DNA from: Mycobacterium sp. 1245805.9
GTDB lineage: Bacteria > Actinomycetota > Actinomycetes > Mycobacteriales > Mycobacteriaceae
NCBI RefSeq assembly: GCF_001672915.1
Contig: NZ_LZKR01000153.1
Span: 1 to 64,000 of the forward strand
Direction of reading: 5' to 3'
DNA: 64,000 nt
Below the pieces are notes generated by a model. That model ran no database searches, was not told the DNA's origin, and saw only the letters and a program-made list of their open reading frames with translations. Every line of letters begins with the position of its first letter. Within the stretch, counting starts at the first letter, position 1. Both the position numbers and the translations under genes were made by a program. This document shows positions 18,535 through 27,025 of this stretch, piece by piece.

Positions 18535-18559
18535 GTTTGGGCGTTTCCTGCAGGGGTAT
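18535..18559 (+). promoter_or_regulatory. SigF-like promoter for the DJ-1/PfpI gene
   Basis: GTTT at 18535-18538 and GGGTAT at 18554-18559 are 15 bases apart, an exact match to the mycobacterial SigF consensus core. It points to the gene at 18735 and would give a leader of about 170 bases. The otherwise empty interval 18560-18734 shows no convincing gene. Confidence 0.6.
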
Positions 18560-18734
18560 CCGAATTCCAACGTGGGCATCGGGCTACCACCGGCAGTTTG
18601 ACGTACGAACGAAGGCTATGGGCCAGGCGGCCGGCGAGTTGCTGTGCAACAGCGGATTTGCGGCGTTGTGCGCCCGCGCCGCGGTGGAGACGGAAGTCGT
18701 CCTATATCCACGACACAGCGAGGGAGGTACTGCG

Positions 18735-19289
18735 ATGTCAAATGAATTGCAAGGAACAAAGATTGCCATCCTGGCGGCCGACGGCGTAGAGAAGGTCGAA
18801 CTCGAGCAGCCGCGGGAGGCTCTGGAGCAAGCCGGCGCCCAGGTCGAGGTGCTGTCGCTGAAGGCGGGCGAAATCCAGGCTCGCAACCACGATCTCGAGC
18901 CCGCGGGTATTTTTCCCGTCGACCGTGCGGTGTCGGACGCGTCGGTGGGTGACTTCGGCGGCCTGGTGCTCCCGGGCGGCACGGTGAACCCGGACAAGCT
19001 GCGTTTGGACGGTGCCGCGGTCAAGTTCGTCCGCGACTTCGTCGTCTCCGGCAAGCCGGTCGCCGCTATCTGTCACGGCCCCTGGACGCTGGTGGAGGCG
19101 GGCGTGGCTGTGGGGCGCACGCTGACCTCTTATCCCAGCATCCGCACGGACCTGCGCAACGCCGGCGCCCACGTGGTGGACGAGGAAGTGGTGGTCGACG
19201 GCAACCTGATCACCAGCCGCTCACCGTCGGATCTGCCGGCGTTCTGCGAGACCATCATCAAGCAATTCGCCAACGGCAGCGCGGGATAG
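18735..19289 (+). CDS. DJ-1/PfpI family protein (type 1 glutamine amidotransferase-like)
   Basis: The protein has 184 residues. The nucleophile elbow is AICHGPWTL with Cys113 and His114, the standard pair of the PfpI/YhbO group, and the conserved Glu lies in GVEKVELEQP near the N-terminus. GLVLPGGTVNPD is the usual loop before it. Family members act as stress-related deglycase, glyoxalase or protease-like enzymes; the exact reaction is uncertain. GAGGGAGG just upstream supports the ATG. The SigF-like promoter at 18535 fits a stress role. Confidence 0.9.
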   Translation: MSNELQGTKIAILAADGVEKVELEQPREALEQAGAQVEVLSLKAGEIQARNHDLEPAGIFPVDRAVSDASVGDFGGLVLPGGTVNPDKLRLDGAAVKFVRDFVVSGKPVAAICHGPWTLVEAGVAVGRTLTSYPSIRTDLRNAGAHVVDEEVVVDGNLITSRSPSDLPAFCETIIKQFANGSAG

Positions 19290-19399
19290 CCGCCGTCGAT
19301 CCGTGACGGCACCGTTTTAACCCGCGAGTTTGCGGGCATTACACAGGTCAGGCCGTGGTCGCCACGGCGATCTCTGCCAGGCTGACCGAAAGGCCCACG

Positions 19400-20089
19400 T
19401 TGACAACGACTTACCCTGAACCCGCGATCTCCGTTGCGCAAAATGTGTATCGGCCCCAAGAGGATTCCCGATTGCTGGTCGACGCCATGCACTACTCCGC
19501 GCTCATTCCGGGACGACGGGTCCTCGACCTTTGTACTGGTAGCGGATTCGTCGCGATCGCCGCGGCCGAGATGGGTTGCGCCAGCGTGACCGCCTGCGAC
19601 ACCTGCCCTCACGCGGTGCGTTGTTCGCGCGGCAACGCCGCCCTGGCCGGTGTGGAGGTGGACGTGCGCATGGGATCGTGGACCGACGCCGTCGACTGGG
19701 CACCGTTCGACGTGGTGGCGGCCAATCCGCCCTATGTGCCGGCCCCGCCCGACGACGGCGCCGAGCCGGCCCGCGCGATCGCCGAACCCACGTGGGCCTG
19801 GGACGCGGGCCCCGACGGGCGGCTGGTCCTGGATCCGCTGTGCGACTCGGCGCCAAAGTTGCTGTGCGACGGCGGATCCCTGCTGCTCGTTCACTCGGCG
19901 ATCGCGGGCGTCCAGCAATCCCTGGACCGGTTGAAATGGGCCGGCCTGAGGGCCGAAGTCATCGCGTCGAAGTGGATTCCGTTCGGTCCCGTCATGTCGG
20001 CGCGCGCCAATTGGCTGGAGCAGACCGGGCGGATCCCGCGCGGGCGGAGGGAAGAGGAACTCGTGGTGATCCGGGCGGATAAGCCATGA
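19400..20089 (+). CDS. HemK/PrmC-like class I methyltransferase
   Basis: From the TTG at 19400 the protein has 229 residues. Motif I is VLDLCTGSGFVAIAAAE, and the substrate motif is AANPPYVP, the NPPY signature of glutamine or asparagine N-methyltransferases. It begins with VYRPQEDSRLLVDA, a pattern of the HemK2/MTQ2-like group, and lacks the N-terminal helical domain of true PrmC. GAAAGG ahead of the TTG supports this start; a GTG at 19355 is possible. The stop overlaps the CDGSH gene start as ATGA. The target protein is unknown. Confidence 0.82.
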   Translation: MTTTYPEPAISVAQNVYRPQEDSRLLVDAMHYSALIPGRRVLDLCTGSGFVAIAAAEMGCASVTACDTCPHAVRCSRGNAALAGVEVDVRMGSWTDAVDWAPFDVVAANPPYVPAPPDDGAEPARAIAEPTWAWDAGPDGRLVLDPLCDSAPKLLCDGGSLLLVHSAIAGVQQSLDRLKWAGLRAEVIASKWIPFGPVMSARANWLEQTGRIPRGRREEELVVIRADKP

Positions 20090-20283
20090 GCACCACGCGG
20101 GTACAGGTGGTGGCCGGAGGGCCCGTGCTGGTGTCCGGGCCGGTGCGGGTGGAAACCCCAGGCGGCGACGTCGTCGAGTCCGACCGCTTCATGGTCGCGA
20201 TCTGCACCTGCCGGCGTAGCGACGATTATCCGTTGTGCGACACCAGCCATCGCCGCTGCCGCGGCGTCAAAACCACCAGCTAG
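20086..20283 (+). CDS. CDGSH iron-sulfur domain protein
   Basis: This is a 65-residue protein with Cys40, Cys42, Cys51 and His55 in CTCRRSDDYPLCDTSH, the three-Cys one-His ligand set of a redox-active [2Fe-2S] cluster. It is of the minimal type with a single CDGSH motif. It is translationally coupled to the methyltransferase by a 4-base ATGA overlap. Its last 4 bases overlap, in convergent direction, the gene for an iron-containing haem-oxygenase-like protein. The pairing of these two proteins suggests a shared iron or redox function, which is inference. Confidence 0.88.
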   Translation: MSTTRVQVVAGGPVLVSGPVRVETPGGDVVESDRFMVAICTCRRSDDYPLCDTSHRRCRGVKTTS

Positions 20284-21299
20284 TCCAGGGGCTGGCGCAA
20301 CGAGGTCTGGCCCTGCTTCCACGCCTCGATGAGCTTGTCCGCCAGGCGGTTTTCCACCGCCGCGTGCGCGCGGATCCCGAAGACGACATCGGAGTCGAGG
20401 TGCGGTTCCCGCGCGACGAGGTCGCCGACGACGTCGATGCGCACCACCTGTTCGTGTACCGCGTCAGCTTCGACGTGCTCGCTGTAGAAGCCGATGCAGG
20501 CCGGCGGCGCATCCATCCGCTGTAGGGCCTGCACCATGCGCCGCGATCCCGGCGGCGAGGTGATCTCGGTCGAGGCGAAATGCCCGATCGCGGCGCCACG
20601 CAGCCGACGGTGCAACCCGAACAGCGACATGAGGTTCACGACGGCCAACGCCTCGGCGGGGACGGCGCCGAGATAGCCGAGATACGTCGCGTCCAGGCCC
20701 GCCGCCGTCAACAGGTCCGCGAAGAGTTGCTGGTGCAGGCGCGGGCCCTGGCCGGCGCCATACTCGTCGAACTCGACGGCCACGAATGCCGCCTTGGCGG
20801 TGCCGATCAGCCGCGGGATCGCCCACGCGTGCGGGTCGCCCTCTTTGAGGTGATACAGCGACCGGTGCACGAAGTATTCGCGCATCTGCTGCCAGGTTCC
20901 CGAGTCGCGCAGGAAATACGACGGCCCGCCACCATCGGCGGGCTCGATGGAAATCGCCTCCATTTCGGCTTGCGCCGTTTGGTCGGGGTCAATGGGACCG
21001 ACGTCGCGTCGCACCCCGGCCAGGAAGACGCGTTCCAGTTCCGCGCGCAACCGCAGCAGCGCGGGATTCCACTCCCAGGCGGGATCGACGCCCGCGAAAC
21101 CCCGGTAATGCAGCTCGTAGCACATGCACAAGGCGAGCTGGAGATCCAGGCCGAAGGGGTCGGAGTCCCGCACCGAGGCGCCGATGCGCGTGAGGTTGTC
21201 GTGCGCGGGTGGGCCGGCCAGCGCGCGATGGACGGCCGTCGACAGCGGTCCATGCGCCGCGGGCAGGGCAGGCTCCACCGTGATTGATGCGCGAGTCAC
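20280..21299 (-). CDS. Iron-containing haem-oxygenase-like (HDO-type) redox enzyme
   Basis: The GTG start gives 339 residues. The C-terminal two thirds shows the helical HDO pattern: VAVEFDEYGAGQG with a following LHQQ, then GFYSEHVEADAVHEQVV, which supply Glu and His ligands for a diiron site. The N-terminal part contains LALCMCYELHYRGFAG, often seen in actinobacterial members. HDO enzymes carry out oxidative cleavage or N-oxygenation of varied substrates; none can be named here. Convergent with the CDGSH gene. Confidence 0.78.
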   Translation of the reverse strand: MTRASITVEPALPAAHGPLSTAVHRALAGPPAHDNLTRIGASVRDSDPFGLDLQLALCMCYELHYRGFAGVDPAWEWNPALLRLRAELERVFLAGVRRDVGPIDPDQTAQAEMEAISIEPADGGGPSYFLRDSGTWQQMREYFVHRSLYHLKEGDPHAWAIPRLIGTAKAAFVAVEFDEYGAGQGPRLHQQLFADLLTAAGLDATYLGYLGAVPAEALAVVNLMSLFGLHRRLRGAAIGHFASTEITSPPGSRRMVQALQRMDAPPACIGFYSEHVEADAVHEQVVRIDVVGDLVAREPHLDSDVVFGIRAHAAVENRLADKLIEAWKQGQTSLRQPLD

Positions 21300-21342
21300 G
21301 CCGATGACTACCCGAGAATCGGGCCAGGCAAACGGGGGCCCC

Positions 21343-23559
21343 TCAGGCCGGGGGCTCCGGAATCCGGAAGGTGTTCTCGATGGTTGTGCCCTTAGGGCTG
21401 TTGCGCACTTCCATCGTGTCGCTGAGCGCCCGCATCAGCACCAGGCCGCGCCCGCTGTTGCCCGGGTCGGCGGCCGGCGTCTTCCACGAACCGTCGTCGC
21501 TCACCCGCGTCTCGACTCGGCCGTCGGTCACTTCCGCCTCGAGCAGCATCGTCCCGATCTGGTGTCCGCGGTAGGCATGCTCGACGCAGTTGGTGCACGC
21601 TTCGTTGATGACCAGCACGATGTCGGCGGCCAGCGCGTTCGGAACCTCGACGGCGCGCAGCCACGCGGCGAGCCGGTGCCGGATGTCGACCAATTGATCG
21701 GCGACGGCCTCGCTTTCGATCCGCAGCCGCGTCGGCCGATGCCGGTATATCACCATGGCGACGTCGTCGTCATAGCCCGACGCGGGGGCCAGCGTGCGGA
21801 CCACGGTCTGCGGGACGGCGTCCAGGGGCAGCTTCATCGTCTCGAGCAAAACGTCTGCGGCGCGGGCGATTCCGATGTCGATCGACTCGTGTTTGCGTTC
21901 GACCAGGCCGTCGGTGTACAGCATCAGCGTCGAGCCCGCCGGCAGCACCCGCGAGGCCTGCGGCCGCGGTTCGTCGCGCCGCACCGCGAGCGGCACCGAG
22001 GCGGCGTCGGTCACCACGGTCGTGGTCGCGGGCCGCGGGCCGGCGACCATCGCGGGCATGTGGCCGGCGTTGCTGTATTCCAGGACGCCGGTCTCGGTGT
22101 CCAGGATCGCGAGAAAGACCGTGGTGCAGTAGGCATTCGGGATCAGCGACGCCGCCAGGTCGAGCTGTTCGAGCAGGAGCGCGGGCTGGGCGCCGTTGAT
22201 CAACAGCGCGCGCGCCGAACTGCGCAGCTGGCCCATGACCGCCGCCGCCGGCAGGCCGCGGCCGACGCAGTCCCCGACGACGATGCCGATGCGGTTACCA
22301 CCGATCGGTAGAACGTCATACCAGTCGCCCCCGATCTCCAACGGCAGGACGGCCGGTTCGTAGCACACGGCGAAGCCGGCGGGGAGCTGCACCGTGGGCA
22401 GCATGGCGCGCTGCAGGGTCAGCGAGGTTTCGCGCGCGCTCTCGAACTGGCGCACGTGCTGCATGGCCAGGCTCAGGTGGCCGATAAGCACCGTGACCAG
22501 CAGCCGATCCTCGGCACTGATCCAACGGGGTGTCAACAGCTCCAGCCACAGCGCGAGGTCCCCGGTGTTGGACAGTACCGCCACCAATCCCTGTGCCTTG
22601 CCGGGATTCTCGGGCCTGTCCACCGTCTTGGCCGTCAGCGGAAGCTGGTGGCGCGCGTCCTGAAACGTGTCACGCAGCCAGGGATCCAGTTCGCGCCAGG
22701 AGGATTCGGCAGGTTCGCCCGCCACCTGAACGGTCGGTTCGCCCCCGCCGCCGGGCCACGAGACGGCGATCACCCGCTTGACGTCGATCGCCGTCCGGCA
22801 TTCGTCGAGGGTGATCGCGAGCAACTCGGCCACGCTCTTGGCCACGGCCACCGCCGTCGCGAGCCGCAGTACCGCGCTCTCGCGGGCGGCGAACGCCCGC
22901 TCCGCGGTGATGTCCCGGATCGTGCCCACGAAGGCGTCCCGGTCGCTGCCGGCCTCCTTGACCGCGTTGATGCTGACCATCACCCACGCGAGATGCCCGT
23001 CTCGATGACGAATCGGTGTTTCGTACTCGGCGCTGCCGTTACTGCGGACCAGGGCCTGCTGCTCACGGGCGGTCTTCCGGTCGACCAGCCACGGGTGGGG
23101 CCACCGGTATGGCAGCCCGTCGGCGGGATAGCCGAGGATTTCGATGAAGGCGTTGTTCACTTCCACCACCGAGCCCTCGTGGTCGGCGACGAAAAAGCCC
23201 TCCTGCAGCGAATTCACCAGCGCCGTACGGAATTTGTCGCGATCGGCCAGGCCCTCGGCCCGGGCCCGCTCCTGCGCGAAACGCCTGGTGCCGTCGAGGA
23301 ATCCGCGGGTCGCGACGTCCAGGGGGGCCAGCGTCTGCAGGAGAAATTCGAGCCCGGCCGACGCATCGGCCCAAGGGGACTCCTGGGTTGCCTGCACCAA
23401 TCGGAAATGGTGCTCGATGATTTCGAGCACGCTGATGTCCTCCTCAAGGGCGCGGCGTCCGAGCTCGTGGCCGACGGTCAGGGCGTCCTCGTCGCGCGAC
23501 TGCAGGTAGTCGCGCAGGGCGGCGCGGTACTGCGCGTGGAAGTCGTGGTTGCCGTTCAT
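21343..23559 (-). CDS. RsbU-like sensor phosphatase: RsbRD-type N-terminus, PAS, GAF-like, SpoIIE PP2C and HATPase domains
   Basis: The protein has 738 residues. Residues 1-95 form a helical RsbR/RsbU-like N-terminal domain. A PAS domain follows (about 105-225, with GFFVADHEGSVVEVNNAFIEI), then a GAF-like region (235-390). The SpoIIE/PP2C phosphatase (about 400-600) includes GGDWYDVLPI and GDCVGRGLPAA with metal-binding Asp residues. A C-terminal anti-sigma-type ATPase (about 610-738) has NEACTNCVEHAY and GRGLVLMRAL. One chain thus carries both kinase-like and phosphatase modules of partner switching, as in M. tuberculosis Rv1364c. ATGA overlap couples it to the PP2C gene upstream. Confidence 0.88.
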   Translation of the reverse strand: MNGNHDFHAQYRAALRDYLQSRDEDALTVGHELGRRALEEDISVLEIIEHHFRLVQATQESPWADASAGLEFLLQTLAPLDVATRGFLDGTRRFAQERARAEGLADRDKFRTALVNSLQEGFFVADHEGSVVEVNNAFIEILGYPADGLPYRWPHPWLVDRKTAREQQALVRSNGSAEYETPIRHRDGHLAWVMVSINAVKEAGSDRDAFVGTIRDITAERAFAARESAVLRLATAVAVAKSVAELLAITLDECRTAIDVKRVIAVSWPGGGGEPTVQVAGEPAESSWRELDPWLRDTFQDARHQLPLTAKTVDRPENPGKAQGLVAVLSNTGDLALWLELLTPRWISAEDRLLVTVLIGHLSLAMQHVRQFESARETSLTLQRAMLPTVQLPAGFAVCYEPAVLPLEIGGDWYDVLPIGGNRIGIVVGDCVGRGLPAAAVMGQLRSSARALLINGAQPALLLEQLDLAASLIPNAYCTTVFLAILDTETGVLEYSNAGHMPAMVAGPRPATTTVVTDAASVPLAVRRDEPRPQASRVLPAGSTLMLYTDGLVERKHESIDIGIARAADVLLETMKLPLDAVPQTVVRTLAPASGYDDDVAMVIYRHRPTRLRIESEAVADQLVDIRHRLAAWLRAVEVPNALAADIVLVINEACTNCVEHAYRGHQIGTMLLEAEVTDGRVETRVSDDGSWKTPAADPGNSGRGLVLMRALSDTMEVRNSPKGTTIENTFRIPEPPA

Positions 23560-24182
23560 GTCGATGCCCCCCGGTGACGCGCGGCCAGCACCATGGCATC
23601 GTCGGTTTCCCTGGCGTGCTTGGCCAGGAGCCCTTCGGCGATGACGACGGCGGAGGCCGCGAAGTCGATGTGCTCCAAGTAATCCTCGGCGATACCGTCG
23701 GTGGTCATCACGAGCAGGTCCCCGGGGCGGATCGAAACCACCTGGGCGGGCCGGATTTCGGGCATTCGGTAGCCGACGATTCCCCCGGTGAGGCGCGCGC
23801 TGGACCGGATCTGAATACCGGTCGGAGCCTTGGCCACCAGCTCCGCGGTGACGTTGCCCACCCCCGTCCACGACAGCGTGCCGGCCGCAAAGTCTATCCG
23901 CGCCAGCGTCATCGCGACTCCTCGGGTGCCGTCCAACACCCGGTGGCAGAGCTGCATCAAAACCTCGAGGCGCTCGGAACCCGAGCGCTTGACCACGTCG
24001 ACGGCGCGCAGCGCGGCCGCCGCTGCGTCCGGGCCGTGGCCGAGGCCATCCACCACGCCGAACAGCGCGCCGGCACCGTCGAGGTCGACCGCGATACCCC
24101 GGTCGCCGGAGGTGAACTCGCTGGGCATGGGGCGGCCCGCCCTCGCCCACTCGATCGGCCCGAAGCGCCCATTCTCATGCAC
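23556..24182 (-). CDS. PP2C-type (SpoIIE-like) phosphatase, RsbX-like
   Basis: The protein has 208 residues and is a single PP2C domain with GVVDGLGHGPDAAAAA and MTTDGIAEDY, the metal-binding motifs. RsbX of Bacillus dephosphorylates the stressosome proteins RsbR and RsbS and resets the system. Here the gene follows rsbT and sits in the same overlapping operon, so that role is a good guess. It overlaps the RsbT gene by 8 bases and the sensor phosphatase gene by 4. Confidence 0.85.
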   Translation of the reverse strand: MHENGRFGPIEWARAGRPMPSEFTSGDRGIAVDLDGAGALFGVVDGLGHGPDAAAAALRAVDVVKRSGSERLEVLMQLCHRVLDGTRGVAMTLARIDFAAGTLSWTGVGNVTAELVAKAPTGIQIRSSARLTGGIVGYRMPEIRPAQVVSIRPGDLLVMTTDGIAEDYLEHIDFAASAVVIAEGLLAKHARETDDAMVLAARHRGAST

Positions 24183-24588
24183 GGCCGGGGACCCACTTCC
24201 ACATCTCGATCACCGTTCCGCGGCCGAGCGTCGAGTCCACGATCAAGCGGTCCATCAGGCGGCGGGCGCCGGGCAGACCCATCCCCAGCCCGCGGCCGGT
24301 CGAGTAGCCGTCCTCCATCGCGCGCTCGATGTCGGCGATGCCCGGGCCGTCGTCTTCCGCGCGCACCACCAGGGCCTTGCGCCCGTCCCGTTCGGCCACG
24401 GCGATCCGGACGGCCCCGCGTCCGGCGTAGCTGGTGATGTTCCGGGCTATTTCGGAGATCGCCGTGGCGATCATGGTCACGTCGGTCAGCGAGAACCCGA
24501 GATCGAGGGCGAGTTGGTGTCCGGCCTTGCGGGCGGCGACGATGTCGTCGGAGTTGTGGATGTCGACGACGATATCACCCGCCACCAT
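24175..24588 (-). CDS. RsbT-like serine/threonine kinase (anti-sigma regulatory HATPase)
   Basis: The protein has 137 residues and is a GHKL ATPase. The N box is ATAISEIARNITSYAG, the G1 box AEDDGPGI and the G2 region GRGLGMGLPGARRLMD. Length and these motifs match RsbT, which phosphorylates RsbR and RsbS and then activates an RsbU-type phosphatase. It overlaps the RsbS gene by 14 bases and the PP2C gene by 8. The RsbU-like partner would be the protein encoded at 21343. Confidence 0.88.
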   Translation of the reverse strand: MVAGDIVVDIHNSDDIVAARKAGHQLALDLGFSLTDVTMIATAISEIARNITSYAGRGAVRIAVAERDGRKALVVRAEDDGPGIADIERAMEDGYSTGRGLGMGLPGARRLMDRLIVDSTLGRGTVIEMWKWVPGRA

Positions 24589-24964
24589 CGCGCCCGATCG
24601 TCGATTTCCCCACTCCGCCTTGGCGATTCAGCAGCGCGAGGCCCTCTTCGAGATCCAGTGCGGTGTTCATGTCATCGAACTGCAGACCCAGTTGCACCAT
24701 CGCGAAGGCCACTTCCGGTTGCAGACCCACGATCACGGTGTCCGCGCCGCGCAGCCGGGTCATGTGGGCGATGGTTCGCAGCGAGCGGGCGGCGAACGAG
24801 TCCATCACGTCGATGGCGGTGACATCGACGATGATGCCTTGGGCGCGAAACCTGCTGACCCGCTCCATCAGGTCGAAGCGAAGGCGTTCGGCGTCGGAGT
24901 CGGTGAGCGCGGACTGCACCGAAGCGATCAGAATCGCGCCCTGTTTCAGAATCGGTACTGGCAT
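24575..24964 (-). CDS. RsbS-like STAS domain protein
   Basis: The protein has 129 residues made of one STAS domain: GIIVDVTAIDVMDSFAARSL contains the Ser in MDSF that RsbT phosphorylates in RsbS proteins, followed by GADTVIVGLQPEVAFAMV. RsbS forms the core of the stressosome with RsbR and holds RsbT. The gene lies 22 bases downstream of the RsbR gene and overlaps the RsbT gene. Confidence 0.9.
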   Translation of the reverse strand: MPVPILKQGAILIASVQSALTDSDAERLRFDLMERVSRFRAQGIIVDVTAIDVMDSFAARSLRTIAHMTRLRGADTVIVGLQPEVAFAMVQLGLQFDDMNTALDLEEGLALLNRQGGVGKSTIGRDGGG

Positions 24965-24986
24965 GGGGTGCTCGTGCTGATGGTGG

Positions 24987-25880
24987 TTATCCGGTCTGTT
25001 CGCCGGTGCGTGTGACTTCGTAACCGAGCAGGCGTTCGGCCTCTTCGATGCCGCCCTGCAGGTCGCCGACGGCGTTCATCTTCGACAGGTCGAGCCCGAT
25101 GGTGACCAGGGTCAGCGCGATCTCGGAGGACAGGCCGGTGATGATCACGCTGGCGCCCATCAGGCCCGACGCGTCGACCGTCTGCACCAGGTGGTTCGCC
25201 ACGGTGGAGTCGATGGTCGGCACACCGGTGATGTCGATGACGACGACCTTCGCGCGGTTCGCGCGGATCGCCCGCAGCAGCTGCTCGGTGACCTGGCGGG
25301 CCCGCTGGCTGTCGAGCACGCCGATGATCGGCAGAATCAGCAACTGCTCGCGCACCTGCAGCACCGGCGTGGACAGCTCGCGGATGGCCTCCTGCTGCTG
25401 GCGAATGATGCGCTCGCGTTCCTGCACGAAGGACACGGCCACGGTGTTGGCGATCCGGTTGGCCGCCGGTTCGTAGGCGTCGAGGACGCGGTTGAGCATT
25501 TCGAAGTCGGTCTGATACTTCTCGAACAGCGATCGCGCCAGCACGTCGCGCAGCAGCAGCACGATGCCGAGGACCTCGTCGGTTTCCACGCCTCGCGGGA
25601 TGATGCGTTCCGACAGATCGCGGGCGTAGTCCTGCAGCGCCTCGACGCTACCGGTCTCGAGCACCTCGACGTAGCTGTCGTAAACCGTCGTCGCCTCGGA
25701 GAAGATCTCCTCCGGCGTCATCGCCGTGAGGAGTTCGGCCTCGGTGATCCTGCGGGCCCACACCTCGCGCAATACCGTGCGGTTCTGGCGCAGGTGCTGG
25801 ACCAGCTGGGGCAGCAGGCCCTCGCTGACCGTCTGCGCGGCGATGCTGGTGGTTCCGAGATCCAACGGCGAATCTGACAT
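24987..25880 (-). CDS. RsbR-like stressosome sensor (N-terminal helical sensor plus STAS)
   Basis: From the ATG at 25880 the protein has 297 residues; GGGAGG a few bases ahead fixes this start. Residues 1-165 are a helical RsbRD-like sensor domain. The STAS domain (about 175-285) contains VIDITGVPTIDSTVANHLV and VIITGLSSEIALTLVTIGL, with Ser/Thr residues at the two positions phosphorylated in Bacillus RsbR. It is the first gene of the five-gene operon 25880 to 21343. What it senses is unknown. No clear promoter was found in the 155 bases before it. Confidence 0.9.
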   Translation of the reverse strand: MSDSPLDLGTTSIAAQTVSEGLLPQLVQHLRQNRTVLREVWARRITEAELLTAMTPEEIFSEATTVYDSYVEVLETGSVEALQDYARDLSERIIPRGVETDEVLGIVLLLRDVLARSLFEKYQTDFEMLNRVLDAYEPAANRIANTVAVSFVQERERIIRQQQEAIRELSTPVLQVREQLLILPIIGVLDSQRARQVTEQLLRAIRANRAKVVVIDITGVPTIDSTVANHLVQTVDASGLMGASVIITGLSSEIALTLVTIGLDLSKMNAVGDLQGGIEEAERLLGYEVTRTGEQTG

Positions 25881-26035
25881 CTGGCCTCCCATGTGCCGCG
25901 TCGCGCTCCGCAGTATGCCTATGGGGAGACTAGCCTGGGCAATCGCGTAGCAGGTGTCGAGGGCATATTCTTCTCGCAGTTCGCATGGCAGGCTAGGCTT
26001 GCACCACACTTCACGGCCCGGACAAAGGATCGCCA

Positions 26036-26404
26036 TTGTCAGCTCCCGATTCGATTACCACGCTGGTCACCGACCACGACGGTGTGTCCGTGGTCAGCGT
26101 CAGCGGCGAAATCGATCTGGTCACCGCTCCGGCGCTCGAACAGGCCATCGGCGCGGTGATCGCGGACGGTCCGACGGCACTGGTCATCGACCTTTCCGCG
26201 GTGGAGTTCCTCGGGTCGGTCGGGCTGAAGATCCTGGCCGCGACGTACGAAAAACTCGGGAAGTCCACCGAGTTCGGTGTCGTCGCGCGGGGGCCCGCGA
26301 CCAGGAGACCGATCCACCTCACCGGCCTGGACAAGACCTTCCCGCTGTACCCGACGCTGGACGACGCGTTGACCGCCGTCCGGGACGGCAACGCCAACCG
26401 CTGA
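26036..26404 (+). CDS. rsfB: Anti-anti-sigma factor RsfB (STAS)
   Basis: A TTG start with AAAGGA ahead gives 122 residues, exactly the length of M. tuberculosis RsfB (Rv3687c). The STAS core is LVIDLSAVEFLGSVGLKIL, whose Ser in FLGS is the expected phosphorylation site. RsfB binds the anti-sigma factor RsbW (UsfX) and so frees SigF. The divergent Rsb operon begins 155 bases away. A -10-like TAGGCT lies at 25993-25998. This gene marks the point where the M. tuberculosis gene order resumes. Confidence 0.9.
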   Translation: MSAPDSITTLVTDHDGVSVVSVSGEIDLVTAPALEQAIGAVIADGPTALVIDLSAVEFLGSVGLKILAATYEKLGKSTEFGVVARGPATRRPIHLTGLDKTFPLYPTLDDALTAVRDGNANR

Positions 26405-26518
26405 CGCGCCTTCGCGGCCCTATCGCATCAGCGTGAAGTTTCGCCAGAAGTTCAGCCCAGGCGCTTCGGGCGGGTAACCGGGGACTGAAACCAAGCGTCC
26501 GGTGGGATGATCGGTGCT

Positions 26519-27025
26519 ATGGGTGACGACGTCGATCATCCCGAAGACGATCAGCGGTGGGATCGCGATCAGCGCGGCGAGACCGAAATCGAACGGCTGG
26601 ACCGCAATTGGAACAGCCTGCTGCAGGAGCTGCGCGTGGTGCAGACCGGCGTCCAGCTGCTCACCGGTTTCCTGCTGACGCTGCCGTTCCAGCAGCGCTT
26701 CGACGTTCTCACCGAACCCATGCGGATCGTGTACCTGGTGACGGTCGGCTGTTCGGTGGGCGCCACGGTGCTGCTCGTCGCCCCCGTCGGCATTCACCGG
26801 CTGCTATTCCGGCGCCATCGCCTCCAGGTCCTGGTGTCGGCCGCGCATCGGTGCGCCTACGCCGGGCTGGGCCTGCTGGGCAGCGCGCTGACCGGGGTGA
26901 CGGTCATCGTTTTCGATTCGGTCGCCGGACGCAGCGCCGGGCTCATAGCCGGGGCTTGTGCGCTGGCGCTGTTTGCGTTCTTTTGGTGGCTCTTACCGCT
27001 GTTGCTGCGCACTCACGGTATGTAG
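26519..27025 (+). CDS. DUF6328 family membrane protein
   Basis: From the ATG at 26519 the protein has 168 residues (26507 is an alternative). The N-terminal ETEIERLDRNWNSLLQELRV and VQTGVQLLTGFLL identify DUF6328. Four hydrophobic helices follow the first 50 residues. The function is unknown. The 3-prime end overlaps the convergent HAD hydrolase gene by 33 bases. Confidence 0.82.
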   Translation: MGDDVDHPEDDQRWDRDQRGETEIERLDRNWNSLLQELRVVQTGVQLLTGFLLTLPFQQRFDVLTEPMRIVYLVTVGCSVGATVLLVAPVGIHRLLFRRHRLQVLVSAAHRCAYAGLGLLGSALTGVTVIVFDSVAGRSAGLIAGACALALFAFFWWLLPLLLRTHGM

